Source: Microbacterium sp. CGR2 (lineage in GTDB: Bacteria > Actinomycetota > Actinomycetes > Actinomycetales > Microbacteriaceae). From it: a DNA stretch of 64,000 nt. The DNA is taken from assembly GCF_003626735.1 (NCBI RefSeq), contig NZ_RBHX01000001.1:1364001-1428000 (forward strand), written 5' to 3'. The position numbers and the translations under genes are program-made. Position 1 is the stretch's first letter. Each line of letters begins with the position of its first letter. The notes beneath the pieces were generated by a model. That model was not told the DNA's origin. It saw only the letters and a list, made by a program, of their open reading frames with translations, and made no database searches. This document shows, piece by piece, positions 34,349 to 43,201 of this stretch.

Positions 34349-35812
34349 ATGACGCGCTCCTTCCCCTCGAACTTCCTCTTCGGCGCGGCGACCGCCGCCT
34401 ATCAGATCGAGGGTGCCGCGTTCGAGGACGGCCGCACCGCCTCGATCTGGGACACCTTCGCGCGGGTTCCCGGCGCGGTCATCGGGGGCGACACCGGCGA
34501 TGTCGCGTGCGACCACTATCACCGCTACGCGGATGACGTCGCGCTGATGACCGAGCTCGGCCTGCAGACGTACCGGTTCTCCACGTCCTGGTCGCGGGTG
34601 CGGCCCGACGGCGGGGCCGTGAACGCGGCCGGAGTCGACTTCTACGAGCGCCTCGTCGACCGGCTGCTCGGTGCCGGCATCCTGCCCTGGCTGACCCTGT
34701 ATCACTGGGACATGCCGCAGGCGCTGCAGGATGCCGGGGGGTGGACAAACCGCGACACGGTCGACCGCTTCCTGGAGTACGCGGGCACCATGCACGACGC
34801 TCTCGGAGATCGGGTGAACGTGTGGACGACCCTGAACGAGCCGTGGTGCTCGTCGTTCCTGTCGTACACCGGCGGCGAGCACGCCCCCGGTCACACCAGC
34901 GTCGCGGAGGGCCTCCTCGCCTCCCACCACCTGCTGCTCGCGCACGGCGCGACGGTGCAGGAACTCCGCAGCCGTGATGCGTCGCTCAACCTCGGCATCA
35001 CCCTGAACCACACGGTCGCCGACCCGGCCGATCCCGCGGACCCCGCCGACGTCGACGCCGCCCGCCGCGTCGACGGGCAGTTCAATCGCTGGTTCCTCGA
35101 CCCGATCTACCGGGGTGCGTATCCGGCGGACATCGTCGAGGACATCCGGGCGGTGGATGCGGATGCCGTGGCCCTGTTCGAGGCCGCGATCCACGAGGGC
35201 GACCTCGCGACCATCTCGCAGCCGATCGACACCCAGGGCGTGAACTACTACCACGGCGACTTCCTGTCGGGAACGGCGCCCGCGCTCCGGCCCGCGTCCG
35301 GGGGCCCCGCGACCGAGCGGAAGGGACGCAGCCCGTACCCGTCGAGCGAGGGCATCCATTCGGTCGAGCGCGGACTCCCACGGACCGCGCAGAACTGGGA
35401 GGTGCAGCCGGAAGGATTGACCCGGGTGCTGCAGCGGGTGTGGACGGAGTACGCCGAGCCCGCCGGAACCGTGCTGTACATGACGGAGAACGGCGCCGCC
35501 TATGACGACGTCGCCGTGGTCGAAGACGGAGAGACGCGCGTGCACGACGTCGAGCGCACCGAGTTCCTCCGCCTGCATCTGGGGGCGGTGCTGGATGCCG
35601 CCGAATCCGGCGTCGACGTGCGCGGCTACTTCTACTGGTCGATGTTCGACAACTACGAGTGGGCATGGGGGTACGACAAGCGCTTCGGAATCGTGCGGGT
35701 CGACTACGACACTCAGGAGCGGAGTCTGAAGGACTCGGGCCGAGAGTACGCTCGCATCATCGCGACCCGCACTCTCACAGAGAAAGACGCTCTCGCCGTT
35801 CAAATCGCGTGA
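34349..35812 (+). CDS. bglC: GH1 beta-glucosidase (BglC-like)
   Basis: A 487-residue GH1 enzyme. N-terminal signature FLFGAATAAYQIEGA, acid/base Glu164 in TLNEPW and nucleophile Glu380 in YMTENGAA, with the late aglycone-site motif SMFDNYEWAWGY. It has no signal peptide and would hydrolyse imported cellobiose in the cytoplasm. I prefer the ATG at 34349 (AAAGGA eight bases upstream) to the one at 34340, which directly abuts that site. Last gene of the ceb-like operon. Confidence 0.94.
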   Translation: MTRSFPSNFLFGAATAAYQIEGAAFEDGRTASIWDTFARVPGAVIGGDTGDVACDHYHRYADDVALMTELGLQTYRFSTSWSRVRPDGGAVNAAGVDFYERLVDRLLGAGILPWLTLYHWDMPQALQDAGGWTNRDTVDRFLEYAGTMHDALGDRVNVWTTLNEPWCSSFLSYTGGEHAPGHTSVAEGLLASHHLLLAHGATVQELRSRDASLNLGITLNHTVADPADPADPADVDAARRVDGQFNRWFLDPIYRGAYPADIVEDIRAVDADAVALFEAAIHEGDLATISQPIDTQGVNYYHGDFLSGTAPALRPASGGPATERKGRSPYPSSEGIHSVERGLPRTAQNWEVQPEGLTRVLQRVWTEYAEPAGTVLYMTENGAAYDDVAVVEDGETRVHDVERTEFLRLHLGAVLDAAESGVDVRGYFYWSMFDNYEWAWGYDKRFGIVRVDYDTQERSLKDSGREYARIIATRTLTEKDALAVQIA

Positions 35813-35923
35813 ACGACCGCAGCTAACGTCGAAACCCGGACCGTCTGCGCGACTCGAAACGGCGGTGGCGCGCGAGTCCCCGCCGAACAGACAGAATGGG
35901 TCGATGGAAGAGAACGTCCGGTG
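35813..35923. other. spacer between the GH1 gene and the CebR-like gene
   Basis: About 110 bases with two GTCGAAAC/CTCGAAAC motifs and a GACTCG/CGAGTC inverted repeat. I see no TGGGAGCGC-type box here, so there is no sign that the repressor binds its own upstream region. Confidence 0.45.
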
Positions 35924-36919
35924 ATGTCGCCACGAGCGACCATCGAAGAGGTCGCATCCGCCGCCGGTGTCTCCCGGTCGACGGTGTCACGGGTGGTCAA
36001 CGGCTCGACGGCGGTGAGCCCGGAGGCGCTGGCAGCCGTTCGCAAGGCGATCGATGATCTGAACTACGTTCCCAACCGGGCGGCCCGATCGCTCGCTTCG
36101 CGTCAGACGCACGCGATCGCGCTGATCGTTCCCGAAGACACCACGCGCTTCTTCGGTGACCCGTTCTTCGCCTCGATCGTGGCCGGCATCACGGGGGCAT
36201 TGGGCGGCTCCGAATATCTGCTCAACCTGCTCATCGCCAGCGACGACCCGGGCGACAAGATGAACAGCTTCGTGCGCAACGGCGGCGTCGACGGCGCCCT
36301 CATCGTGTCGCACCACACCAGTGACGCCTTCATCGACCGGATCGCCGAGGCGGTGCCGGTCGTGTACGGCGGGCGCCCGGTGCGTCGGCGCGAGGGCGAC
36401 TACGTCGTCGACGTCGACAACGTCACGGGCGGCCGCAACGCCACCCGCCGGCTCGTCGAGATCGGCCGGACGCGGGTGGCGACGATCTCCGGACCGCTGA
36501 CCATGGTGTCGTCGGTCGATCGCGTCCAGGGTTTCCGCGACGCGTTGGCGGATGCCGGCCTCGCACCGTTCGCCGAAGAAGAGGGTGACTACAGCGAGAG
36601 CAGCGGAGCGGATGCCGCGCGACGCATCCTCGCGGCCGGTCGCCCGGACGGGATCTTCGTCGCGAGCGACCTCATGGCTCGCGGGGCGCTCACGGCGATC
36701 CGCGCGGCCGGACTGCGTGTTCCCGACGACGTCGCGCTGGTCGGCTTCGACGACTCCTCGGTCGCGGTGAGCACAGACCCGCAATTGACGACGATGCGTC
36801 AGCCGATGTACGCCCAGGGGGAGGCGATGGCGAGTGTGATGCTGTCGCGGCTCACCGGGGGCGACGCCCCGAACACGACGATTCTGCCGACGGAGCTCGT
36901 GGTGCGGGCGTCGGCGTAG
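35924..36919 (+). CDS. cebR: LacI-family repressor, CebR-like
   Basis: A 331-residue LacI protein: helix-turn-helix TIEEVASAAGVSRSTVSRVVNG, hinge AARSLASRQTHAIALIVPED, and an effector domain ending in VPDDVALVGFDDSSVAVSTDPQLTTMRQP. Position after a cellobiose importer and beta-glucosidase, plus the CelR/CebR boxes at the operon promoter, make it the CebR orthologue; cellobiose is the known inducer of CebR. GGAAGAG lies about ten bases before the ATG; GTG at 35921 is an alternative start. Confidence 0.9.
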   Translation: MSPRATIEEVASAAGVSRSTVSRVVNGSTAVSPEALAAVRKAIDDLNYVPNRAARSLASRQTHAIALIVPEDTTRFFGDPFFASIVAGITGALGGSEYLLNLLIASDDPGDKMNSFVRNGGVDGALIVSHHTSDAFIDRIAEAVPVVYGGRPVRRREGDYVVDVDNVTGGRNATRRLVEIGRTRVATISGPLTMVSSVDRVQGFRDALADAGLAPFAEEEGDYSESSGADAARRILAAGRPDGIFVASDLMARGALTAIRAAGLRVPDDVALVGFDDSSVAVSTDPQLTTMRQPMYAQGEAMASVMLSRLTGGDAPNTTILPTELVVRASA

Positions 36920-36971
36920 CATCCGCTCGCATTTCGGCCGAAGTTCGACCTGGCCGCAGAAGGTCAGTCCG

Positions 36972-37628
36972 TCAGGCCGTGCCCATCCGGGAGAAGGCGC
37001 CGAGTACGGCGCGTTCGGACTGGACGAGGTATCGCTCGAGCTCGTCGGCTCCGGCATCCGGCCCGTGCTCGACGAAGGCCGTGAGCACCGCACGATTCCT
37101 GCGGACGAACGGCTCGTGCAGCGATCGCGGATCGTCGATGGTGAGGAATGCGAGCCGCAGCTCGGCGGCCACGTTGCGATAGGTGCGGGCGAGCCGGGGG
37201 CTGTCTGCGAGATCGACCAGAGCGACGTGGAACGCCATGTTGGCGCTGCCGACGCCGCGCCAGGCGCCGTCGTCACGTCCTGCGGCCCCCGAGCTGCTCG
37301 CCTCTGCGGCCTCGACCGCCGCGCGCATCCGCTGGACGGCGGGATGCTCCGGCTCGGACTGCCGCAGCGCGGCGCATTCGATGACGCGTCGCGCTCGGTA
37401 GATGTCGACGACGTCGGCGATCGAGGGGGAGGCCACCGAGACCCCGCGGTGCGGGATGTGCTCGACCAGGCCTTGTTCGGCAAGTACCCGGAACGCCTCG
37501 CGAAGGGTGTTGCGCGAGACGTCGAACTGCTCGGCGAGGGCCGCTTCCGACAGGCGTGAGCCCGGTGCGAAATCGCCGTCGATGATCCGCTGACGGAGCA
37601 CGTCGGCGAGCATGCCCTGCTGATTCAT
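36972..37628 (-). CDS. GntR-family regulator with FCD domain
   Basis: A 218-residue FadR-subfamily regulator. The winged helix is at about residues 5-70 (LRQRIIDGDFAPGSRLSEAALAEQFDVSRNTLREAFRVLAEQGLV); the all-helical FCD domain has the metal/ligand-binding Asp/His pattern (FHVALVDLADSPRL). It is divergent from the transporter-Pxp-carboxylase operon and likely represses it through the ATTGTTGAACAAT palindrome in between. The effector is probably an organic acid or lactam related to that pathway (inference). Confidence 0.9.
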   Translation of the reverse strand: MNQQGMLADVLRQRIIDGDFAPGSRLSEAALAEQFDVSRNTLREAFRVLAEQGLVEHIPHRGVSVASPSIADVVDIYRARRVIECAALRQSEPEHPAVQRMRAAVEAAEASSSGAAGRDDGAWRGVGSANMAFHVALVDLADSPRLARTYRNVAAELRLAFLTIDDPRSLHEPFVRRNRAVLTAFVEHGPDAGADELERYLVQSERAVLGAFSRMGTA

Positions 37629-37722
37629 GCCTTCATCGTAGGTGGCGGAGCAGGTGGATCGTCTACGGAAGCTCTCGATGAATCACACGACGGCAATCTC
37701 GTTGTAGCACGGCGGAAACATC

Positions 37723-37775
37723 ATTGTTGAACAATACGAGTCAATCCGCTCTACACTGGGTGTCAATCGACACCC
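37723..37775 (+). promoter_or_regulatory. GntR-type operator, promoter and leader dyad of the pxp-like operon
   Basis: ATTGTTGAACAAT (37723-37735) is a perfect palindrome with a central G, typical of FCD-type GntR sites. It overlaps a possible -35 TTGAAC (37727-37732), with -10 TACACT (37752-37757). Right after it, GGGTGTC (37758-37764) and GACACCC (37769-37775) form a perfect hairpin around AATC, at the expected 5' end of the mRNA. Confidence 0.65.
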
Positions 37776-37798
37776 ACCAACGACGATGGGAACACCCT

Positions 37799-39076
37799 AT
37801 GTCCGAGCAGTCCACTGCCTCCCTGTCACCGGAGGACCACGCTCGCCTCGCCTCAGCCAAGAAGCGCGCCGGACGCGGCGCCGTCATCGGCGCGATCTTC
37901 CTCATGGCCACCAGTGCCATCGGTCCCGGCTTCATCACGCAGACGGCGACGTTCACCGCCACGATGGGCTCGGCATTCGCATTCGCCATCCTCGTGTCGA
38001 TCCTGATCGACATCGCCGTGCAGCTGAACGTCTGGCGCATGATCACCTCGTCGGGCAAGCGCGCGGGTGAACTGGCCAACAGCGCCATCCCCTTCTCCGG
38101 CCACCTCATCGCCGTCCTGGTCGTGATCGGCGGGCTGGCTTTCAACATCGGCAACATCGCCGGCGGCGGTCTGGGGCTGAACGCGCTGCTCGGGATCGAC
38201 GCCAAGATCGGCGGCATGCTCACCGCCGCCCTGGCGATCGTCATCTTCCTCCTGAAGAAGGCCGGCCCCGTCATGGACGTGGTGCTGGTCGTGCTCGGGA
38301 TCGCGATGATCGTGATGACCGTCATCGTGGCCGTCATCGCGCAGCCGCCCATCGGCGAAGCACTGCGCCAGACATTCGTGCCTGACGAGCTGAACTTCGC
38401 CACCATCACCACCATCGTCGGCGGCACCGTGGGCGGCTACATCACCTACTCGGGTGCTCACCGCTACCTCGACTCCGGTCACACCGGCCCTGAGCATGCC
38501 GGACCCGTGATGCGCGCGGCGGCGAACGGCATCATCATCACCGGCATCATGCGCTACGTGCTGTTCCTCGCCATCCTGGGCGTCGTCGCGTCGGGTGTCG
38601 CGCTCGACCTCTCCAGCCAGGCTGCCAACCCCGCGGGGCAGGCTTTCGGCTCGGTGCTCGGCGACGCAGGGCTGCGCATCTTCGGTGCCATCTTCTGGGC
38701 AGCGGCGATCAGCTCCGTGATCGGTGCCGCCTACACCTCGGCGACCTTCCTCTCGACGTTCACCCGCAAGCTCGCCGGCGGATGGCCGCTGCAGCTGGCG
38801 ACGGTCGCGTTCATCGTCGTGTCGCTGATCGTGTACCTCTCGATCGGAACGGCACCGGCAGCGATCCTCGTCTTCGTCGGTGGATTCAACGGCCTCATCC
38901 TTCCGATCGGGCTCACCGTGTTCATGTACATCGGCTGGTTCCGTCGCGACCTCCTCGGCACGGCGAAATACCCGATGTGGCTCCTCATCGCGGGGACCCT
39001 CGTGACCGCGCTCACCTGGTACATGGGTGCGGTGTCGATCGGACCGATCTTCGCCTTCCTCGGAATCGGAGGCTGA
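37799..39076 (+). CDS. NRAMP-like transporter of the pxp operon
   Basis: A 425-residue membrane protein with about eleven helices. GAIFLMATSAIGPGFITQTATFTATMG is the NRAMP-family N-terminal helix region, but the metal-binding DPGN motif of true NRAMP metal transporters is replaced by GPGF. Members next to pxpABC genes are thought to carry organic substrates rather than metals. It probably imports the substrate of the downstream enzymes. The ATG at 37799 begins MSEQSTAS; the ribosome site is weak. Confidence 0.82.
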   Translation: MSEQSTASLSPEDHARLASAKKRAGRGAVIGAIFLMATSAIGPGFITQTATFTATMGSAFAFAILVSILIDIAVQLNVWRMITSSGKRAGELANSAIPFSGHLIAVLVVIGGLAFNIGNIAGGGLGLNALLGIDAKIGGMLTAALAIVIFLLKKAGPVMDVVLVVLGIAMIVMTVIVAVIAQPPIGEALRQTFVPDELNFATITTIVGGTVGGYITYSGAHRYLDSGHTGPEHAGPVMRAAANGIIITGIMRYVLFLAILGVVASGVALDLSSQAANPAGQAFGSVLGDAGLRIFGAIFWAAAISSVIGAAYTSATFLSTFTRKLAGGWPLQLATVAFIVVSLIVYLSIGTAPAAILVFVGGFNGLILPIGLTVFMYIGWFRRDLLGTAKYPMWLLIAGTLVTALTWYMGAVSIGPIFAFLGIGG

Positions 39077-39079
39077 GCC

Positions 39080-39841
39080 GTGGCAACCATCGACCTCAAC
39101 TCGGATCTCGGAGAGAACGTCCCCGACCGGATCGTCAGCGATGACGAGAGCATGCTCGCCATCGTCACCAGCGCCAATGTGTCCTGCGGGTTCCACGCCG
39201 GGAGTCCGGAGGGCATCCGATCCACCCTCGCCGCGGCCGTGCGTGGCGGGGTGGTGATCGGCGCCCACCCCGGGTACCGCGACTACGACAATTTCGGGCG
39301 CACCGCGATGGACATCGACTCGGCCACGTTGCAGGCTCACGTCGAGTATCAGCTCGGGGCACTCAGCGGTCTCGCCGCGGCCGTCGGCGGCACCGTCGCG
39401 TACGTCAAGCCGCACGGCGCGCTGTACAACACGATCGCGCGCGACGAACGACAGGCCGAGGCCGTCGTCGCCGCCGTCCGCGCGATCGACCCGAGTCTCG
39501 TCCTGCTCGGTCTCGCCGGGGGTGTCGTCCTCGAGGTCGCCGAACGTGCAGGACTCGCCGTCGCGGCCGAGGCGTTCGCCGACCGTGCTTATCTTCCCGA
39601 CGGACAGCTGGTCCCGCGCACGCAGGAGGGGGCCGTGCTGCACGATGCCGAGGCGGTCGCCGAGCGCATGGTGCGCCTGGCCGACGAGGGTGTCATCCGG
39701 GCGATCGACGGCACGGACGTCGCTGTGCGCGCCCAGTCGATCTGCGTGCACGGCGACAGTCCAGGGTCGGTCGAGATGGCTGCAGCGACCCGGCGGATGC
39801 TCGAGGCGGCAGGAATCACCGTCGCCCCGTTCGCCCGGTGA
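39080..39841 (+). CDS. pxpA: PxpA / LamB-YcsF family hydrolase subunit
   Basis: A 253-residue LamB/YcsF protein. DLNSDLGE at the N-terminus, NVSCGFHAG and VKPHGALYN are the family signatures. In characterised systems PxpA with PxpB and PxpC forms an ATP-dependent 5-oxoprolinase. It starts with GTG, three bases after the transporter stop, and the PxpB-PxpC gene follows after four bases. Confidence 0.93.
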   Translation: MATIDLNSDLGENVPDRIVSDDESMLAIVTSANVSCGFHAGSPEGIRSTLAAAVRGGVVIGAHPGYRDYDNFGRTAMDIDSATLQAHVEYQLGALSGLAAAVGGTVAYVKPHGALYNTIARDERQAEAVVAAVRAIDPSLVLLGLAGGVVLEVAERAGLAVAAEAFADRAYLPDGQLVPRTQEGAVLHDAEAVAERMVRLADEGVIRAIDGTDVAVRAQSICVHGDSPGSVEMAAATRRMLEAAGITVAPFAR

Positions 39842-39845
39842 CCTG

Positions 39846-41483
39846 ATGCGCATCCTCACGGCGTCGGATCGAGCGCTCCTCATCGAGGCGGCGGACCTCG
39901 ACGAGGCGATGCGCCTGAACCTCGCCTGGGGTGGTGTCACGGGTGTCGTCGAGCTCATCCCCGGCGCCCGTACCGTGCTGGTGCGGTTCGACCCGCTCCA
40001 GATCTCCGCCGCGGACCTCGGGGCGGTGCTCGCCCAGACGCATGTCGACGCCGAGCATGCGCCCGTGGTGCGAGAAGTCACGATCCCGGTGCACTACGAC
40101 GGGGAAGATCTGGATGAGGTGGCCGCGCTGCTCGGCGTCTCTGCGGAAGAGGTCGTCGCGCGGCACCTCGCGGCCGAGTGGCGGGTGGCGTTTTCCGGCT
40201 TCGCACCGGGGTTCGGGTACGCGGCATCTTCGGATCCCCTCTTCGACGTTCCGCGGAGGTCTTCGCCGCGCACGCGGGTTCCGGCGGGGTCGGTCGCCCT
40301 TGCCGGGAACTTCACGGGGGTCTACCCCCGGGAGAGCCCGGGTGGGTGGCAGCTGATCGGACGCACGGAGGCGGTGATGTGGGACATCGAACGCGACCCT
40401 CCCGCGCTGCTCTCTCCCGGCACCCTGGCTCGTTTCGAGCGCCTCGGCCCCGAGACCGTGTCAGCCGCGTCGGGTCGGGGTGCCGCGTCGGCCTCGTCGG
40501 CCGCATCGGAAAGTGCCGATGACTCCGCGGCTCCGCCGCATGCCATGCCCCCAAGCGCTGCGGCTCAAGGGGATGGGCTGGGTTTCGACGCGCCGCGCCG
40601 GATCGAGGTCGTCCGCTCGTCGCTTCAACTGCTGGTGCAGGACCTCGGGCGACCGGGTCATGCGGCCCTCGGCGTCTCGGCATCCGGTGTCGCCGACCGC
40701 ACGGCGATGCGCGATGCGAACCGAGCGGTCGGCAACGATGCCCACACGGCGGTTCTCGAGAGCGTCGGGGGGATGCTGTTGCGGTTCCAGGGGGCCGAAG
40801 TCGCCACGGTGACCGGGGCGACCGGAGCGCTCACGCTCACCGATCGCGACGGAGCCAGTCGTGTTGTCCCGCATGGTGCGCCGTTCGCGCTCGCCGATGG
40901 CGACGAACTGCTGTTCGGGCACCCCGAACGGGGCCTGCGCTACGTCGTCGCCGTGCGCGGCGGCATCCGTGCACTGTCGGCTCTGGGCAGCGTCTCCACA
41001 GACACGCTCGCCGGACTCGGACCGGCACCGCTGGCCGCCGGCGACGTCGTCGAGCTCGGCGACCCCCGCACCGCCCCGCATTCGGTGGCACCGCTCTCGA
41101 TCCCCCGAGCCTTGCCGGGACCGGGCGAGACCGTCGAACTCGAGATCACCCTCGGCCCACGCGACGACTGGTTCACCGCGTCGGCGCTGGAGACTCTCAC
41201 CCGTCAGGTCTGGGAGGTCACGCCGCGCTCCGACCGTGTCGGCATCCGGCTGGCAGGGGAGATTCCGCTGGAGCGCGCTGTCACGGGGGAACTGCCGAGT
41301 GAGGGCGCGATCACCGGCGCGATCCAGGTCCCGCCCGACGGCCAGCCGGTGCTGTTCCTGCCGGATCACCCGCTCACCGGCGGGTACCCGATCATCGCCG
41401 CCGTCACCGATCGAAGCCTGGACATCGCCGGGCAGCTGGCACCGGGAGTGCGCATCCGCCTCGTTGTGAAGGAGACCCCATGA
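39846..41483 (+). CDS. pxpBC: PxpB-PxpC fusion (KipI-KipA type carboxyltransferase)
   Basis: A 545-residue fusion. Residues about 1-200 are PxpB/KipI (VTIPVHYDGEDLDEVA; FSGFAPGFGY; RVPAGSVALAG). An Ala/Ser-rich linker of about 35 residues leads to PxpC/KipA (LLVQDLGRPGHAALGVSASGVADR; DHPLTGGYPIIAAV). In urea carboxylase the same two domains form the carboxyltransferase. The frame is open upstream, but the ATG at 39846 begins the PxpB fold just after the pxpA stop. Its stop overlaps the biotin carboxylase start. Confidence 0.93.
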   Translation: MRILTASDRALLIEAADLDEAMRLNLAWGGVTGVVELIPGARTVLVRFDPLQISAADLGAVLAQTHVDAEHAPVVREVTIPVHYDGEDLDEVAALLGVSAEEVVARHLAAEWRVAFSGFAPGFGYAASSDPLFDVPRRSSPRTRVPAGSVALAGNFTGVYPRESPGGWQLIGRTEAVMWDIERDPPALLSPGTLARFERLGPETVSAASGRGAASASSAASESADDSAAPPHAMPPSAAAQGDGLGFDAPRRIEVVRSSLQLLVQDLGRPGHAALGVSASGVADRTAMRDANRAVGNDAHTAVLESVGGMLLRFQGAEVATVTGATGALTLTDRDGASRVVPHGAPFALADGDELLFGHPERGLRYVVAVRGGIRALSALGSVSTDTLAGLGPAPLAAGDVVELGDPRTAPHSVAPLSIPRALPGPGETVELEITLGPRDDWFTASALETLTRQVWEVTPRSDRVGIRLAGEIPLERAVTGELPSEGAITGAIQVPPDGQPVLFLPDHPLTGGYPIIAAVTDRSLDIAGQLAPGVRIRLVVKETP

Positions 41484-43192
41484 AGAAGGTGCTGATCGCC
41501 AATCGCGGCGAGATCGCTGTGCGCATCATCCGAGCCTGCGCGGAGGCGGGGTATATGTCGATCGCGGTATATGCGGATCAGGATGCCGACGCTCTGCACG
41601 TGCGGCTGGCCGACGAGGCCACCGGCCTGGGCGGCACGACGTCCGCGGACACCTACCTCTCGGTCGAGGCCCTGCTCGACGCCGCGAAGCGGATGAAGGC
41701 GGACGCCGTCCACCCCGGCTATGGATTCCTCTCCGAAAGCGCGGAGTTCGCCCGCGCCGTGGAGGACGCCGGCCTCGTCTGGATCGGACCGGCACCGGCG
41801 AGCATCGAGGCGCTCGGCGACAAGATGACCGCACGGCGGATCGCTCTGCGCGTGGGAGCGCCGCTGGCCCCCGGCACCGATGAGCCGCTCGCCGGTCCTG
41901 CGGAAGCGGTGGACTTCGCCGAGCAGCACGGCCTGCCCATCGCCATCAAGGCCGCGTTCGGTGGGGGTGGGCGAGGTCTGAAGGTCGTCCGTGAACTGTC
42001 CGACGTCGCTGCCGCGTTCGACGCGGCGACGCGTGAGGCGATCGCTGCGTTCGGTCGCGGCGAGTGCTTCGTGGAGCGATTTCTCGAAAGCCCGCGGCAC
42101 ATCGAGGTGCAGGTGCTGGGTGACGGCCGAGGAGGCGTCGTCGTCGTGGGCGACCGGGACTGCTCGATGCAGCGCCGCAACCAGAAGCTCATCGAAGAGG
42201 CACCGGCACCGGGGCTCTCCGCCGATCAGCGGTCACAGATCCACTCCGCGGCACAGGCGATCTGTGCCGAGGTGCAGTACCGCGGAGCGGGCACCGTCGA
42301 GTTCCTCCTCGCCGCCGACGGCACGATCTCGTTCCTCGAGGTGAACACCCGGTTGCAGGTCGAGCATCCGGTCACCGAGCAGGTCACCGGGGTCGACCTG
42401 GTTCGAGAGCAGTTCCGGATCGCTTTCGGCGAGGGGATGTCGTTGTCGCAGACGCCCGAGCCACGGGGGCACGCCTTCGAGTTCCGCATCAACGCCGAGG
42501 ATCCAGGACGCGGATTCCTGCCCAGTCCCGGGCGAGTGGACATCCTGCGTGTACCGGGCGGTCCGGGCGTGCGCTGGGACAGCGGCATCGAGGCAGGTGA
42601 CGAGGTGCAGCCCGCGTTCGACTCGATGATCGCCAAGCTCATCGTGCACGCGGACACGCGTGACGCCGCTCTCGTGCGATCGCGTCGGGCGCTCCGCGAA
42701 CTGGTGGTGGAGGGGCCGGCGACAGTCGTCCCCTTCGCCCGGCTCGCGCTCGAGGAGGAGGCATTCGCCACACGGGCTTTCGCCGTCCACACGCAGTGGA
42801 TCGAGAGCACGCTCCTCCCGCGCTTGGAGCCTCAACTCCGCCCCAGCCCCTCGACGGAGGCGGCGCTGCAGCGGTTCCCCGTCGAGATCGACGGCCGTCG
42901 GGTGATGCTCGGTCTCCCGGCCGCGCTGCTCGCGGGCTTCGCGCAGGGTGCGACTGACCTGGCACCCGCCGTCGGGTCCGACCCGGGAGAGCTTCGCGCG
43001 CCTGCGCCGGGCACGCTGGTGCGCTGGCTCGTCTCCGAAGGGGCTGACGTCGTTGTCGGCGATTCCGTCGCCGTGCTCGACGCCATGAAGATGGAGACGA
43101 CCGTCACCGCCCATCGCGCCGGCGCCGTGTCTCCGCGCGTCGAGGTCGGCTCGTCGGTCGCGGCCGACGGCGTGCTCGCCGTCATCGCCTGA
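41480..43192 (+). CDS. biotin carboxylase with C-terminal biotin-carrier domain
   Basis: A 570-residue acetyl/propionyl-CoA carboxylase alpha-like protein. The N-terminal biotin carboxylase domain begins KKVLIANRGEIAVRIIRA, with the ATP-grasp loop (AIKAAFGGGGRGLK) and RDCSMQRRNQKLIEEAPAP. A short C-terminal BCCP domain has the biotinylation motif DAMKMETT with Lys537. It is coupled to the PxpBC gene by ATGA. No carboxyltransferase of acyl-CoA type is nearby, so its partner is probably the PxpBC protein. Usual alpha chains are longer (about 590-660 residues); the spacer region is reduced. Confidence 0.9.
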   Translation: MKKVLIANRGEIAVRIIRACAEAGYMSIAVYADQDADALHVRLADEATGLGGTTSADTYLSVEALLDAAKRMKADAVHPGYGFLSESAEFARAVEDAGLVWIGPAPASIEALGDKMTARRIALRVGAPLAPGTDEPLAGPAEAVDFAEQHGLPIAIKAAFGGGGRGLKVVRELSDVAAAFDAATREAIAAFGRGECFVERFLESPRHIEVQVLGDGRGGVVVVGDRDCSMQRRNQKLIEEAPAPGLSADQRSQIHSAAQAICAEVQYRGAGTVEFLLAADGTISFLEVNTRLQVEHPVTEQVTGVDLVREQFRIAFGEGMSLSQTPEPRGHAFEFRINAEDPGRGFLPSPGRVDILRVPGGPGVRWDSGIEAGDEVQPAFDSMIAKLIVHADTRDAALVRSRRALRELVVEGPATVVPFARLALEEEAFATRAFAVHTQWIESTLLPRLEPQLRPSPSTEAALQRFPVEIDGRRVMLGLPAALLAGFAQGATDLAPAVGSDPGELRAPAPGTLVRWLVSEGADVVVGDSVAVLDAMKMETTVTAHRAGAVSPRVEVGSSVAADGVLAVIA

Positions 43193-43201
43193 GCAGCGGC
43201 G

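Noticed and set aside
37799..39076. Mn2+/Fe2+ NRAMP transporter
   Set aside because: The metal-coordinating DPGN motif is replaced by GPGF, and the operon is catabolic rather than metal-related.
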